A stretch of DNA of 64,000 bases from positions 868,001-932,000 of the forward strand of contig NZ_CP119862.1 in assembly GCF_029338175.1 (NCBI RefSeq), given 5' to 3'. The DNA comes from Citrobacter enshiensis. Its GTDB lineage: Bacteria; Pseudomonadota; Gammaproteobacteria; Enterobacterales; Enterobacteriaceae. Below are positions 23,771 through 37,089 of this stretch, one piece after another. Numbering within the stretch: position 1 is the stretch's first letter; each line of letters opens with the position of its first letter. The position numbers were made by a program, and so were the translations under genes. The notes beneath the pieces were generated by a model that was given only the letters and a program-made list of their open reading frames with translations, made no database searches and had not been told where the DNA came from.

Positions 23771-24478
23771 ATGAAAACGATTGGTTTGCTGGGCGGCATG
23801 AGCTGGGAATCCACCATTCCCTACTACCGTTTAATCAACGAAGGCATTAAGCAACGTCTGGGCGGTTTGCACTCTGCGAGCCTGTTGCTGCATAGCGTTG
23901 ATTTTCATGAAATTGAAGCGTGCCAAAGCCGCGGCGAGTGGGACAAAGCGGGCGATATTTTGGCGCAGGCGGCGCTGGGCCTTGAGCAGGCGGGCGCTGA
24001 AGGGATCGTGCTGTGTACCAACACGATGCATAAAGTGGCGGATGCCATTGAATCTCGTTGCCGGTTACCGTTTTTGCACATTGCCGATGCGACGGGGCGC
24101 GCCATTACCCGCCAAAACATGACGCGCGTGGCTTTGTTGGGAACGCGCTATACCATGGAGCAGGATTTCTATCGGGGACGGCTGGCGCAGCAGTTTGCGA
24201 TTGAAACCCTGGTTCCGGAGGTTGATGCGCGTGACAAAATTAACCAGATTATTTTCGATGAGCTGTGCCTTGGCGAGTTTTCCGCGCGGTCACGTCATTA
24301 TTACCTGCAGGTGATCGAGAGCCTGGCGGCGCAAGGCGCGCAGGGCGTTATTTTTGGCTGCACCGAGATTGGCTTGCTGGTCCCGGAAGCGGACAGCGCG
24401 CTCCCGGTGTTTGATACCGCTGCAATTCATGCCGCAGATGCGGTGGAGTTTATGCTTTCGTCGTCTGCGAAAGAATAG
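23771..24478 (+). CDS. ygeA: YgeA, broad-specificity amino acid racemase
   Basis: 235 residues; aspartate/glutamate racemase superfamily with the two catalytic cysteines in LCTNTMHK (Cys82) and FGCTEIGLL (Cys198). E. coli YgeA is known to racemise homoserine and several other amino acids. The start at 23771 follows AAGGAGTGCGC; an upstream frame to 23732 has no ribosome site. The 3' end overlaps the convergent lysR gene by 29 bp. In E. coli araE lies between kduD and ygeA; here only about 200 bp without a gene separates them. Confidence 0.92.
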   Translation: MKTIGLLGGMSWESTIPYYRLINEGIKQRLGGLHSASLLLHSVDFHEIEACQSRGEWDKAGDILAQAALGLEQAGAEGIVLCTNTMHKVADAIESRCRLPFLHIADATGRAITRQNMTRVALLGTRYTMEQDFYRGRLAQQFAIETLVPEVDARDKINQIIFDELCLGEFSARSRHYYLQVIESLAAQGAQGVIFGCTEIGLLVPEADSALPVFDTAAIHAADAVEFMLSSSAKE

Positions 24479-25385
24479 CGTCCAGCGGATCGATAAGGCG
24501 TGGCAACGAGGCTTGTAGATGTTCACTGAACGCGTCGACCAGCGCGGAGGATGGGCGGTGTAAGGGGCGGATCAGGCTGACGGTAAAGGGAACGTCGATA
24601 CTGAAACGCCGCACGGTAACCCCGCTTGCCGCATAATCCAGGGCGGTAAACGGGTTGACGACGGAGATCCCGGCTCCCGCGCGCACCATCGCGCAGACCG
24701 AGGCGGCGCTGTGGGTTTCGATAACCATACGGCGCTTAACCTGATGCTCATTGAACAGCGTATCCAGCAACTGACGGTAACTATCAGTGCGCGACAGGCT
24801 AATGTAATTTTCCCCCTGAAAATCGTCAGGCGTCAGCACGGACTTTGCCGCAAGCGGATGACCTGATGGCAGGACGCACACTTCATTTCGCGTGAGCAAC
24901 GCGGTGCGTTCAGTCCCCGCAGGTGCATGCAGGGTTTCGGTCAGACCAAGATCGTGGCGCTGCGCGGAAAGCCACTCTTCCAGCAACGGCGATTCCTGCG
25001 GCACAATGTTCAGGCTGACATCCGGGTAACGGGCAAGAAAAGGCTGCAGCAGCGCCGGTAAAAAGGATTGCGAGAACACCGGCAGACAGACGATAGACAA
25101 CTCCCCCTGGCGGAATTCACGTAAACTTTCCGCCGCGCTCACAATGCGATCCAGCCCATACCAGGAACGCTGGACTTCCTCGAACAGCCGCAGCCCTTGT
25201 ACCGTTGGATGTAGTCGCCCGCGAGTCCGTTCAAAGAGTTTTAATCCCAGCACTTTTTCGAACCGCGCAAGTTCCCGGCTGACGGTCGGCTGCGAGGTAT
25301 GCAGCAGGTTCGCCGCCTCGGTCAGATTCCCGGCGGTCATCACCGCATGGAAGATTTCAATATGACGAAGATTCACGGCGGCCAT
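24450..25385 (-). CDS. lysR: LysR, activator of lysA
   Basis: 311 residues, founding member of the LysR family. Helix-turn-helix at about 18-37 ([20 protein letters not shown]), ligand-binding domain to the C-terminus. Activates lysA when diaminopimelate is present and lysine is low, and represses itself. Divergent from lysA with a 119-bp shared control region. Confidence 0.96.
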   Translation of the reverse strand: MAAVNLRHIEIFHAVMTAGNLTEAANLLHTSQPTVSRELARFEKVLGLKLFERTRGRLHPTVQGLRLFEEVQRSWYGLDRIVSAAESLREFRQGELSIVCLPVFSQSFLPALLQPFLARYPDVSLNIVPQESPLLEEWLSAQRHDLGLTETLHAPAGTERTALLTRNEVCVLPSGHPLAAKSVLTPDDFQGENYISLSRTDSYRQLLDTLFNEHQVKRRMVIETHSAASVCAMVRAGAGISVVNPFTALDYAASGVTVRRFSIDVPFTVSLIRPLHRPSSALVDAFSEHLQASLPRLIDPLDAILSQTTKA

Positions 25386-25504
25386 CGGTTTTCCTTAGTG
25401 GGGATAATCCATATCATTTTTGCATAGAGTCAGGATAAAACGATATTTTTTATTCTCTTCAGGTTGTGGCGTAATCATAAAAAATATCTTGCCCGGAGCC
25501 CGCT
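25386..25504. promoter_or_regulatory. lysR-lysA divergent control region
   Basis: 119-bp AT-rich gap between the divergent starts, which must contain the LysR operators and both promoters. No single operator sequence can be assigned with confidence by eye. Confidence 0.6.
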
Positions 25505-26767
25505 ATGCCACATTCACTGACCTGCACAGAGACCTCGCTTAACGCTGAGAATTTGCTTCACTTACCGGCTGAGTTTGGTTGCCCGGTCTGGGTGTATGAC
25601 GCGCAGGTTATTCGCCGCCAGATAGCGGCCCTGCAACAGTTTGATGTGGTGCGTTTCGCCCAGAAAGCCTGCTCGAACATCCATATTTTGCGCTTGATGC
25701 GTGAGCAAGGGGTAAAGGTCGACTCCGTGTCGTTGGGCGAGATCGAGCGCGCGCTGGCGGCGGGGTACAATCCGCAAACGCATCCGGATGACATTGTATT
25801 CACCGCCGATGTGATTGACGCCGCCACCATCGCCCGCGTTAGCGAGTTGCGTATTCCGGTCAATGCCGGGTCCGTGGACATGCTGGATCAGCTCGGCCAG
25901 GTTTCTCCCGGGCATCGGGTCTGGCTGCGTGTGAATCCTGGATTTGGTCATGGTCATAGCCAAAAAACCAATACCGGCGGTGAAAACAGCAAGCACGGTA
26001 TCTGGCATACCGATCTTCCGGCGGCGCTGGCGGTGATACAACGCCACCAGCTTAAGCTCGTGGGCATTCATATGCATATCGGTTCTGGCGTTGACTACGG
26101 TCATCTGGAGCAGGTGTGCGGCGCGATGGTGCGTCAGGTTATCGAATGTGGTCAGGATCTGGAGGCGATTTCCGCAGGCGGTGGATTGTCGATTCCCTAC
26201 CGCGACGACGAAGAATCCGTTGATACGCAACACTATTACGGTTTGTGGAATGCCGCGCGTGAGCAAATTGCACGTCACCTTGGGCATCATGTGGCGCTGG
26301 AAATTGAACCGGGGCGCTTTCTGGTCGCGCAATCCGGTGTCCTGGTGACGCAGGTGCGCAGCGTAAAACAGATGGGGAGCCGACACTTTGTGTTAGTAGA
26401 TGCCGGTTTTAACGATCTTATGCGCCCGGCCATGTACGGCAGTTATCATCGTATCAGCGCCCTGGCGGCAGATGGACGCTCGCTGGAAACGGCACCGCAG
26501 GTGGATACCGTCGTTGCGGGCCCGCTGTGCGAATCAGGCGATGTGTTTACCCAACAGGAAGGCGGAAAAGTGGAAACCCGCGCGTTACCGGCGGTTGCTC
26601 CCGGTGATTATCTGGTGCTGCACGATACGGGGGCGTATGGCGCATCCATGTCCTCAAACTACAACAGCCGTCCACTGTTACCGGAAGTGTTGTTTGATAA
26701 CGGCGAAGCAAAACTGATTCGCCGTCGTCAGACTATCGAAGAGCTGCTGGCGCTGGAGTTATTCTGA
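25505..26767 (+). CDS. lysA: LysA, diaminopimelate decarboxylase
   Basis: 420 residues, E. coli length. Alanine racemase-like PLP barrel with the PLP Lys54 in FAQKACSN and the HMHIGSG and GGGLSIPY motifs; C-terminal CESGDVF and YNSRPLLPE substrate-binding motifs. Converts meso-diaminopimelate to L-lysine and CO2, the last step of lysine synthesis. Activated by the divergent lysR. The stop overlaps the end of the convergent LacI-family gene by 9 bp. Confidence 0.97.
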   Translation: MPHSLTCTETSLNAENLLHLPAEFGCPVWVYDAQVIRRQIAALQQFDVVRFAQKACSNIHILRLMREQGVKVDSVSLGEIERALAAGYNPQTHPDDIVFTADVIDAATIARVSELRIPVNAGSVDMLDQLGQVSPGHRVWLRVNPGFGHGHSQKTNTGGENSKHGIWHTDLPAALAVIQRHQLKLVGIHMHIGSGVDYGHLEQVCGAMVRQVIECGQDLEAISAGGGLSIPYRDDEESVDTQHYYGLWNAAREQIARHLGHHVALEIEPGRFLVAQSGVLVTQVRSVKQMGSRHFVLVDAGFNDLMRPAMYGSYHRISALAADGRSLETAPQVDTVVAGPLCESGDVFTQQEGGKVETRALPAVAPGDYLVLHDTGAYGASMSSNYNSRPLLPEVLFDNGEAKLIRRRQTIEELLALELF

Positions 26768-27775
26768 TTGGTAATACGGCCCGGTGGTGACGGAATCGCG
26801 GAGTACCAGGGTTCCCGTAAAGGGAGGGATGGGCTCCAGCGCCTTGCCGCTGACCAGCCGTATGGCCTGATCGATAGCCGTGGTTATCATATTATCAATG
26901 GGCAGATAAACCGTAGAAAGCCCCGGCTCAAGCCATTTTGCGCTGGGGGCATCGTCAAAACCGAACAGTGAAATATCCTGTGGGATCCGAAGCCCAGCCT
27001 GATGTAGCGCTTTCGAGGCGCCCAACGCCATATCGTCGTTACAGGCGAAAAGGGCGCTAAACGTCACACCTTCATCGAGCAATTCACGGCACGCATCGTA
27101 GCCACGCATCATGCTGGAGTCCCCGTATTTTACCTTTGCTGGATCCCAGGCAATGCCGTTTTTCTCCAGCGCTTTACGATACCCCATTAAGCGGGATTTT
27201 CCGGTTGGGGTGTGGATGGGAACGGTAATACAGGCGATATCACGATGGCCCTGCGTGATCAGATAATCCACGACCTGAAAGGCGGCGTCTTCCTGTTCGA
27301 AAAAGACGGCGCGATCCCGGGCCAGGCTGACGTCGCGATTGATCACCACCAGCGGCATGGCGATCGTATTGATAAGCGCCATGATCGCCTTTTCGCTCAT
27401 ATAGCGGGTATAGAGAATGATGGCGTCACATTGCCTGTCGGCAAGCATCTGTACCGCTTCCTGCTCGCGCTCCGGCGTATCGTGACCGTCGGTGACAATC
27501 AACTGCTTACCGTGAGATTCCGTCTGGCGCGAGGCCTGTTGCAGTAGTCGACCGAAGTAGAATCCGTCAAACGTCGACACCACCAGACCAATGCTGTTAC
27601 TGGTACGGTTCGCCAGCGATCGCGCCAAAAAGTTGGGGCGATAATCCAGGGCTTCCATCGCGTTAAAGACTTTTTGCCGCGTGCTCTCTTTTACCTGTCC
27701 TGTCCCGTTAAGCACGCGAGAAACAGTCGCCTTTGATACGCCCGCACGACGTGAAACATCCAGCATTGTTGTCAT
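26759..27775 (-). CDS. LacI-family regulator coupled to galR (AscG-like)
   Basis: 338 residues: LacI helix-turn-helix at the N-terminus (TMLDVSRRAGVSKATVSRVLNG) with the hinge RPNFLARSLA, then a periplasmic-binding-like sugar domain. Its sequence is closer to AscG than to GalR. The start at 27775 lies only 4 nt after the galR stop, so it is translated from the galR mRNA; a frame to 27868 would run back into galR and is rejected. I recall no second LacI gene at this position in E. coli K-12. The target genes are not adjacent (lysA converges on it), so the regulon and the sugar are unknown. Confidence 0.85.
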   Translation of the reverse strand: MTTMLDVSRRAGVSKATVSRVLNGTGQVKESTRQKVFNAMEALDYRPNFLARSLANRTSNSIGLVVSTFDGFYFGRLLQQASRQTESHGKQLIVTDGHDTPEREQEAVQMLADRQCDAIILYTRYMSEKAIMALINTIAMPLVVINRDVSLARDRAVFFEQEDAAFQVVDYLITQGHRDIACITVPIHTPTGKSRLMGYRKALEKNGIAWDPAKVKYGDSSMMRGYDACRELLDEGVTFSALFACNDDMALGASKALHQAGLRIPQDISLFGFDDAPSAKWLEPGLSTVYLPIDNMITTAIDQAIRLVSGKALEPIPPFTGTLVLRDSVTTGPYYQSE

Positions 27776-27779
27776 GACG

Positions 27780-28817
27780 CTATTCCGGTGATTCGTTTGA
27801 CGAAGAATTCCCTGACTCCGTCGGCGTCGAAACAGAGTGTCGACGGACCAGAGTGGGGCTAAACACATGAGTGATGTCCGGCACAGGACGCTTTTCCGCC
27901 AACGCGAGCGCCAGCTCCGCGGCCTGCGTCGCCATCGTCACAATAGGATAACGCACGGTGGTTAGCCGTGGGCGTACATAGCGGGAAACCAGAACGTCAT
28001 CGAAACCAATCAGGGAAATCTTCGACGGGACGTCGATGCCGTTATCATTTAATACCCCCATGGCACCAGCCGCCATGGAGTCGTTATAACAGGCGACAGC
28101 GGTGAAGTTTCGCCCACGGCCTAACAGCTCCGTCATGGCCTGTTCGCCCCCGCTTTCGTCGGGTTCGCCAAAGGTCACCAGCCGATCGTTACTCGGCAGG
28201 TGACTCTCTGCCAGCGCGTCGTAATAACCTTGCAGACGGTCTTCCGCGTCCGAAATGGTGTGGTTTGAACACAGATAGCCGATCCGGGTGTGTCCTTGCT
28301 GAATAAGGTGACGGGTGGCAAGCCAGGCGCCGTAGCGATCGTCCAGAGCAACACAGCGTTTCTCAAATCCTGGCAGGATCCGGTTGATCAATACCATGCC
28401 GGGAATTTGCTTCATGAGCGAGGCCAGCTCGGCATCCGGGAGCATTTTTGCGTGAACAACCAGTGCTGCGCAGCGGTGACGGATCAGCTGTTCAATCGCC
28501 TGACGCTCTTTGTGTTCGTTGTGGTAGCCGTTGCCAATCAGTAAAAAATTACCGGTGTGATAGGCCACTTGCTCAACCGCTTTCACCATCGCGCCAAAAA
28601 AAGGATCGGACACATCGCCCACCACCAGACCGACGGTCTCCGTCGATTGTTGGGCAAGGGCGCGGGCATTGGCATTGGGGTGATAACTGAGAGATTCCAT
28701 CGCGCTGGTCACCGCAAGACGAGAGGCTTCACTGGCTTTGGGGGAATCATTGATCACGCGAGAAACGGTGGCGACTGAAACACCAGCCAGTCGGGCCACA
28801 TCCTTTATGGTCGCCAT
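27780..28817 (-). CDS. galR: GalR, galactose repressor
   Basis: 345 residues, nearly identical to E. coli GalR. LacI-type helix-turn-helix (MATIKDVARLAGVSVATVSRVIN) and sugar-binding domain with ICLSN-type loops; D-galactose is the inducer. Represses gal, mgl and galP operons. The start at 28817 matches the known N-terminus; the open frame continues to 28958 without a better start. Downstream it is coupled to a second LacI-family gene. Confidence 0.97.
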   Translation of the reverse strand: MATIKDVARLAGVSVATVSRVINDSPKASEASRLAVTSAMESLSYHPNANARALAQQSTETVGLVVGDVSDPFFGAMVKAVEQVAYHTGNFLLIGNGYHNEHKERQAIEQLIRHRCAALVVHAKMLPDAELASLMKQIPGMVLINRILPGFEKRCVALDDRYGAWLATRHLIQQGHTRIGYLCSNHTISDAEDRLQGYYDALAESHLPSNDRLVTFGEPDESGGEQAMTELLGRGRNFTAVACYNDSMAAGAMGVLNDNGIDVPSKISLIGFDDVLVSRYVRPRLTTVRYPIVTMATQAAELALALAEKRPVPDITHVFSPTLVRRHSVSTPTESGNSSSNESPE

Positions 28818-29036
28818 GACACTAGTACCTATTGAGGGTAAACGCTTACATCCTGTCAGTGTTACGGAAAAAGAGGGGCTATTCAAGCAGATTGCCCATC
28901 CTGACCTCGCAAATGTGAGCGCACACCAATGAAGTAAGACAGAAAATAGAGAATACAAACCTTTGGTTACACTTTGCTAAAGGCTGTTTCGATTGTTCGC
29001 TGGTGGGGAATTAGCGCGAATTGATAGAGTCGAGAT

Positions 29037-29119
29037 CCCAGAGGTATTGATAGGTGAAATCAGCTTTCGGGTTGATCACACGAATTACACCAACCTGCGC
29101 AGATGCGCAGGTTTTTTTT
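29037..29119 (+). ncRNA. omrB: OmrB small RNA
   Basis: Begins CCCAGAGGTATTGATAGGTG and ends with the terminator CCTGCGCAGATGCGCAGG plus eight T, 83 nt in all, as in E. coli OmrB. The 5' part, shared with OmrA, is the seed that pairs with outer-membrane protein mRNAs (cirA, fecA, fepA, ompT, ompR, csgD). Known to be Hfq-dependent and induced through OmpR. Located, as in E. coli, between galR and aas. Confidence 0.96.
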
Positions 29120-29235
29120 GCACCTACGACAATCTGTAAACAGTAACACATAATTTACACAACTCGTTGCATTTGCGTTCATTCCTTTGCGTTTTCGCAC
29201 TGGCGCACATTCAGCGTGGAGACCACAATCAAGAT

Positions 29236-29323
29236 CCCAGAGGTATTGATTGGTGAGATTATTCGGTACGCACTTCGTACCCTGTCTCTTGCACCAACCT
29301 GCGCGGATGCGCAGGTTTTTTTT
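29236..29323 (+). ncRNA. omrA: OmrA small RNA
   Basis: Begins CCCAGAGGTATTGATTGGTG, has a central hairpin GGTACGCACTTCGTACC, and ends with CCTGCGCGGATGCGCAGG plus eight T; 88 nt. Same seed and terminator as OmrB, but a different central region. Hfq-dependent, OmpR-induced regulator of outer-membrane proteins and curli. Confidence 0.96.
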
Positions 29324-29400
29324 CGTCTCTGTTTTGCTGCCACTGTCGCCCCCATTGCCCATCTCGTGTAATCTGCCTCCACTCATTTTTACCGAATTGA

Positions 29401-32764
<3,364 letters not shown>

Positions 32765-32854
32765 TTGGTGTGCCGGGTGGCGGCTTTGCCTCACCCGGCC
32801 AACACATCATGCGTGTGTCGGCCCGATCCGCGTAGCGCGATCAGGTTCTCTCCA

Positions 32855-33895
32855 TCACGGTGCCGGGTAGGTATAAACCTGATGCACCGCTTCAATCTCT
32901 GCCAGCACCTCTTCCGTTAATTCAAGATGCAGGCTCTCTATGTTGGTTTTCAACTGATCGAGAGTCGTTGCGCCCAGCAAGGTACTGGCGACAAACGGCT
33001 GACGACGGACAAAGGCCAGCGCCATCTGCGCCGGATCGAGGTTATGGCGTTTTGCGATATCGACATACGCCGCGACGGCTTTTTGCGTCTGCTCGCCGCT
33101 GTAGCGCGTAAAGCGGCTAAACAGTGTATGACGTGCGCCAGCCGGTTTTGCGCCATTCAGATATTTTCCGCTCAGCGTTCCAAATCCCAGGCAGGAATAG
33201 GCCAGCAGTTCCACCCCTTCGTACTGACTGACTTCCGCCAGTCCGACTTCAAAGCTGCGGTTGATCAGGCTGTAAGGATTCTGGATGGTGACGATGCGCG
33301 GCAGATCGTGTTTATCCGCCAGATGCAGATAACGCATCACGCCGAAGGCCGTTTCGTTGGAAACGCCGATATAGCGAATTTTACCCGCCCGCTGGAATTC
33401 GGTCAGCGCTTCCAGGGTGTCTAGCAGTGAAATAACCGGCGCGGAATCCGTCCAGCTATAACCCAGTTTTCCGAAGCAGTTGGTCGGACGCTGCGGCCAG
33501 TGAACCTGGTATAAATCGATATAATCGGTCTGTAGACGCTTGAGGCTGCCGTGCAACGCCTCGCGGATATTTTTACGATCCAGTGCCTGATGGGGGCGAA
33601 TGCTGTTGTCATTGTTACGCGCTGGACCGCTGACTTTGGTGGCGACGATCAGTTTCTCGCGGCTGCCGTGTCTGGTGAGCCAGTTACCCACATAAGTTTC
33701 TGTTAATCCCTGAGTTTCCGGACGAGGCGGCACCGGATACATCTCGGCAACGTCAATCAAATTGATGCCGTTAGCCACGGCATAGTCGAGCTGTGCATGT
33801 GCGTCGGCTTCGCTATTTTGTTCACCAAACGTCATTGTGCCCAGCCCCAGTGTACTTATTTCAAGCGAGCTGTGGGGTATACGGTGATATTGCAT
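32855..33895 (-). CDS. tas: Tas, aldo/keto reductase
   Basis: 346 residues, E. coli length. NADP-dependent aldo/keto reductase barrel: N-terminal LGLGTMTFGEQ, catalytic Asp and Tyr in LIDVAEMYPVPPRP, and Lys in VATKVSG. First found as a multicopy suppressor of tyrosine requirement in starved cells; its natural substrate is unknown. Convergent with lplT and followed leftward by 90 bp containing a CACCCGGC-type repeat. Confidence 0.95.
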   Translation of the reverse strand: MQYHRIPHSSLEISTLGLGTMTFGEQNSEADAHAQLDYAVANGINLIDVAEMYPVPPRPETQGLTETYVGNWLTRHGSREKLIVATKVSGPARNNDNSIRPHQALDRKNIREALHGSLKRLQTDYIDLYQVHWPQRPTNCFGKLGYSWTDSAPVISLLDTLEALTEFQRAGKIRYIGVSNETAFGVMRYLHLADKHDLPRIVTIQNPYSLINRSFEVGLAEVSQYEGVELLAYSCLGFGTLSGKYLNGAKPAGARHTLFSRFTRYSGEQTQKAVAAYVDIAKRHNLDPAQMALAFVRRQPFVASTLLGATTLDQLKTNIESLHLELTEEVLAEIEAVHQVYTYPAP

Positions 33896-34014
33896 AGCCG
33901 TTTCCTTTTTATTATTACGACATAAGGACTATAAAAATGGCAGAGGGAAGGGAAAAGGGGAAGCGAAAATTCTAAAGGCCAGCAGGAGGCTGACCTCAAT
34001 CTCGGGGAGGTATG

Positions 34015-34233
34015 TTAGCGCTCGATAATCTGGGAGACATCATCACGGTTAATCTGCATGGCGTTGCCCTGCTGATCGTGATAGCTCACCAGACCGGTAT
34101 CGTCATCAATTTCTGGTTTGCCGTCGGTCAGGATCATGCGGCCATCTTTCGTTGCCATGACATAATCACTGCTACATCCAGATACAGCAAAAGCCAGTCC
34201 TACAGCGGAAATCACTACTGCCCATTTTTTCAT
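34015..34233 (-). CDS. ygdR: YgdR, DUF903 lipoprotein
   Basis: 72 residues. Signal peptide with lipobox V-S-G-C (Cys20), then a small beta-rich DUF903 domain ([25 protein letters not shown]). Residue +2 is Ser, which favours the outer membrane. Function unknown. It is a paralogue of YgdI, encoded near the right end of this window. Ribosome site GAGGATAAATGG. Confidence 0.95.
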   Translation of the reverse strand: MKKWAVVISAVGLAFAVSGCSSDYVMATKDGRMILTDGKPEIDDDTGLVSYHDQQGNAMQINRDDVSQIIER

Positions 34234-34344
34234 CCATTTATCCTCGCGTGGCTTGAGTCTGGTAATAGTCTAGTAATAACGCGAAGTTATGCCTGGCGAA
34301 AGCAGGAAAATCTGAAACTGTGAGGATCGGAGAGGGAAGTGAGT

Positions 34345-34370
34345 CTTCGCTCCTCCGAAGAGGAGCGAAG
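34345..34370 (-). terminator. extra-stable hairpin after ygdQ
   Basis: Perfect 11-bp stem CTTCGCTCCTC/GAGGAGCGAAG. On the minus strand the loop is C(UUCG)G, the exceptionally stable tetraloop. It begins 8 bp after the ygdQ stop. There is no clear U tract, so termination may be partial or the hairpin may protect the mRNA end. Confidence 0.6.
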
Positions 34371-34377
34371 GTGTCAA

Positions 34378-35091
34378 TCAGAGTGGATTCTTTTTATTAC
34401 GCAGCAGATTCAGGGTCTCTACGGCAATAGAGAAGAACATGGCGAAATAAATGTACCCTTTAGGCACATGTATCTCGAAGCTTTCCAGAATCAGGGTGAA
34501 GCCCACCAGAATCAGGAAGGCGAGCGCCAGCATTTTCACCGAAGGGTGACGATCGACAAAATCACCGATTGAGCGCGCGGCAAACATCATCACGCCAACA
34601 GAAATGATGACCGCCGTCATCATAATGAACAGATGATCGGAAAGGCCTACTGCGGTGATCACCGAATCCAGGCTGAAGATAATGTCCAGCATCATGATCT
34701 GCACAATGGCGCCCAGGAAGGAACTCACGCGGGTTTTAAGCCCCTCCTCTTCACCCTCAATCGATTCATGGATCTCTTTGCTGGCTTTCCAGATAAGGAA
34801 CAAGCCCCCCAGAAACAGAATGAGATCGCGTGCGGAAATGGCTTGACCCATCACCTCAAACAGCGGATTAGTCAGACTGATTACCCAGGAAATTGACGCC
34901 AGTAAACCTAAACGCATCAACATGGCGCCCGCCAGCCCAAGACGACGGGCGTGACTGCGTTGCGCTGTCGGGAGTTTTGCGACGACCAGAGAAAGGAAAA
35001 TGATGTTGTCGATCCCGAGAACGATCTCCAGAATCGTCAGCGTACCGAGCGCAAGCCAGGCGTTAGGATCGTATATCCATGCAAATAACAT
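34378..35091 (-). CDS. ygdQ: YgdQ, TerC-family inner membrane protein
   Basis: 237 residues with about seven membrane segments; TerC family, with the conserved acidic membrane motifs LEIVLGIDNIIF (residues 21-32) and MLDIIFSLDSVITAVG. Related members act in manganese export or metal insertion for exported proteins; the role of YgdQ itself is unproven. 75 bp after mutH on the same strand. Confidence 0.93.
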   Translation of the reverse strand: MLFAWIYDPNAWLALGTLTILEIVLGIDNIIFLSLVVAKLPTAQRSHARRLGLAGAMLMRLGLLASISWVISLTNPLFEVMGQAISARDLILFLGGLFLIWKASKEIHESIEGEEEGLKTRVSSFLGAIVQIMMLDIIFSLDSVITAVGLSDHLFIMMTAVIISVGVMMFAARSIGDFVDRHPSVKMLALAFLILVGFTLILESFEIHVPKGYIYFAMFFSIAVETLNLLRNKKNPL

Positions 35092-35166
35092 CGAACAAAG
35101 TCCTGCAAAAAAAATGAAGCGGTGATTATATGCGTCTAACGCGGCAGGGGAAAGGCCATGGCGTGC

Positions 35167-35862
35167 CTAATCGCCCTGTATTAAAAAATGGCGTTCCAGA
35201 AGTGGGCGAGTGAAGCTTTTTTTCAGGTAAAAACCACGCGGTAACGTCAGGATTCCCTGGCCCTGCGCGCCAATGGCCTCTGTCAGCGCTTTGGCGTTGG
35301 CGGCCTTTGGCCGCAGTTGTAAAAATTCGCCATGGCGGGCGGTGATCCGCTCAACCTGACCCAGCACGATCATGTCCATTAACTCTTCCCAGTCGAGACG
35401 TAATTGCTGCTCTTCTTCTTCATTTGGGCTCCAGAGCAGCGGCGAACCGACGTGACGCTCTGCCAGCGGGATGGAGCGCTCGCCCTCAACGGGTATCCAC
35501 AGCACCCGCTTTAATTTGTGGCGGACGTGGCTTGTCTCCCATGTCACGCCGCTGTTTCCGGTCAATGGCGCAACACACACGAAGGTGGTCTCAAGAGGTC
35601 GTCCCTGACTATCCACCGGGATGGTTTTCAGTTCCACCCCTAATGCCGCGAAATCTTGCTCTGGCTTACTGCCTGCGCTGGCGCCAAGCCAAATCTCCAG
35701 CAGTACGCCGATCCAGCCTTTGTCCCGTTTCAGATCCTTCGGCGTCACGATCCCTGCCAGCGCTGCCAGTTCACCCAATGTGTAGCCTGAAAGCCGCTGT
35801 GCCTGGGCCAGCAACAGCGCCTCGGATTCGGGCGGTGAAAGTAATGGGCGGAGTCCGGACAT
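35167..35862 (-). CDS. mutH: MutH, GATC-specific mismatch repair endonuclease
   Basis: 231 residues. Catalytic residues correspond to Glu56, Asp70 and Glu77-x-Lys79 of E. coli MutH ([22 protein letters not shown]). Nicks the unmethylated strand at hemimethylated GATC when activated by MutL, directing repair to the new strand. The upstream gap contains DnaA boxes. Confidence 0.97.
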   Translation of the reverse strand: MSGLRPLLSPPESEALLLAQAQRLSGYTLGELAALAGIVTPKDLKRDKGWIGVLLEIWLGASAGSKPEQDFAALGVELKTIPVDSQGRPLETTFVCVAPLTGNSGVTWETSHVRHKLKRVLWIPVEGERSIPLAERHVGSPLLWSPNEEEEQQLRLDWEELMDMIVLGQVERITARHGEFLQLRPKAANAKALTEAIGAQGQGILTLPRGFYLKKSFTRPLLERHFLIQGD

Positions 35863-36546
35863 CGGGTTATCCCTTAGGTGAAAAAATGAACAATGATTTT
35901 ATACCGTGTGAACAGAGTTTATCTTTTTCCACACGCTATGTTCAATCTCATGATTTATATTGATTTTTAGTTTGCTGATCGACGAGTTGCGCAACGGCGA
36001 AATGAGTTTTCCAATTCTGGTCACTGAAAATAAACAGGATCTTACACCATGTTATCCACAGAAAGATGGGATAACTGTGCAAAACCCTCACTACTGTTTC
36101 AATTTACAGCCTTGACGTGAGACGAAAATCGAATTTTCACACAAATTGTGCCTAACTTATTGGCACAATCTGTGGATAAAACCGACGCTGGTCGATCTTT
36201 CATCAGTCCGATGATCCTGGATGTGATGTCCATCACGATTCTATGCTCTGAGTAGCGAATATGACAGTTAACTCAATGAATATACGCGGCTATTTTTTCA
36301 CGGTTTTCAGAGTCCCATTCAGACTGTTCCGGGTTTTCCCGTGGTAATTCCATACTTCTTCACAACTATATCCACAGAAAAGGTGAATAAAATCGCCTGC
36401 AAGTCCCTCCCTCTGTTTATAACTCGGTCCTTAACTGTGAGTTATTCAATTGTTATTAGAAATGTGTGCGGTTAAGAGAGTGGTTTACCGTCTCCCTGTA
36501 GTGTGAAACAATCGTTTATATATAAGGTTTATGTTGAGGTAGTCCG
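35863..36546. promoter_or_regulatory. mutH-rppH divergent region with DnaA boxes
   Basis: 684 bp between the divergent mutH and rppH genes with no convincing gene. It holds two perfect DnaA boxes, TTATCCACA at 36052-36060 and TGTGGATAA at 36171-36179, and a one-mismatch box ATATCCACA at about 36369-36377. The promoters of both genes must lie here. I recall the mutH region of E. coli as one of the strong chromosomal DnaA-binding sites. Confidence 0.75.
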
Positions 36547-37077
36547 GTGATTGATGACGATGGCTACCGCCCAAATGTAGGGATCGTAATTTGTAATCGT
36601 CAGGGGCAGGTTATGTGGGCCCGGCGGTTTGGTCAGCACTCCTGGCAATTCCCGCAAGGTGGAATCAATCCAGGAGAATCAGCAGAACAGGCGATGTACC
36701 GGGAACTGTTTGAAGAGGTAGGGTTAAGCCGCAAAGATGTGCGGATCCTTGCCTCTACTCGCAACTGGTTGCGTTACAAGTTACCGAAACGTTTGGTGCG
36801 TTGGGATACGAAGCCGGTGTGTATCGGCCAGAAACAGAAATGGTTTCTACTGCAACTGATGAGCGGTGACGCGGAAATCAATATGCAAACCAGCAGCACT
36901 CCTGAGTTTGATGGTTGGCGCTGGGTGAGTTACTGGTATCCGGTCCGACAGGTGGTATCATTTAAACGCGATGTCTACCGCAGGGTGATGAAAGAGTTCG
37001 CAAGTGTTGTGATGGCGCTTCAGGAAAGTACCCCTAAGCCGCAAAGTGCACCTGCTTATCGACGTAAAAGAGGTTAA
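36547..37077 (+). CDS. rppH: RppH, RNA pyrophosphohydrolase
   Basis: 176 residues, GTG start as in E. coli. Nudix box at residues 38-60 with catalytic Glu53, Glu56 and Glu57. Removes pyrophosphate from triphosphorylated RNA 5' ends, which triggers RNase E decay. 12 bp before ptsP, same operon. Arg/Lys-rich C-terminus. Confidence 0.97.
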   Translation: MIDDDGYRPNVGIVICNRQGQVMWARRFGQHSWQFPQGGINPGESAEQAMYRELFEEVGLSRKDVRILASTRNWLRYKLPKRLVRWDTKPVCIGQKQKWFLLQLMSGDAEINMQTSSTPEFDGWRWVSYWYPVRQVVSFKRDVYRRVMKEFASVVMALQESTPKPQSAPAYRRKRG

Positions 37078-37089
37078 GCCACGCAAATT

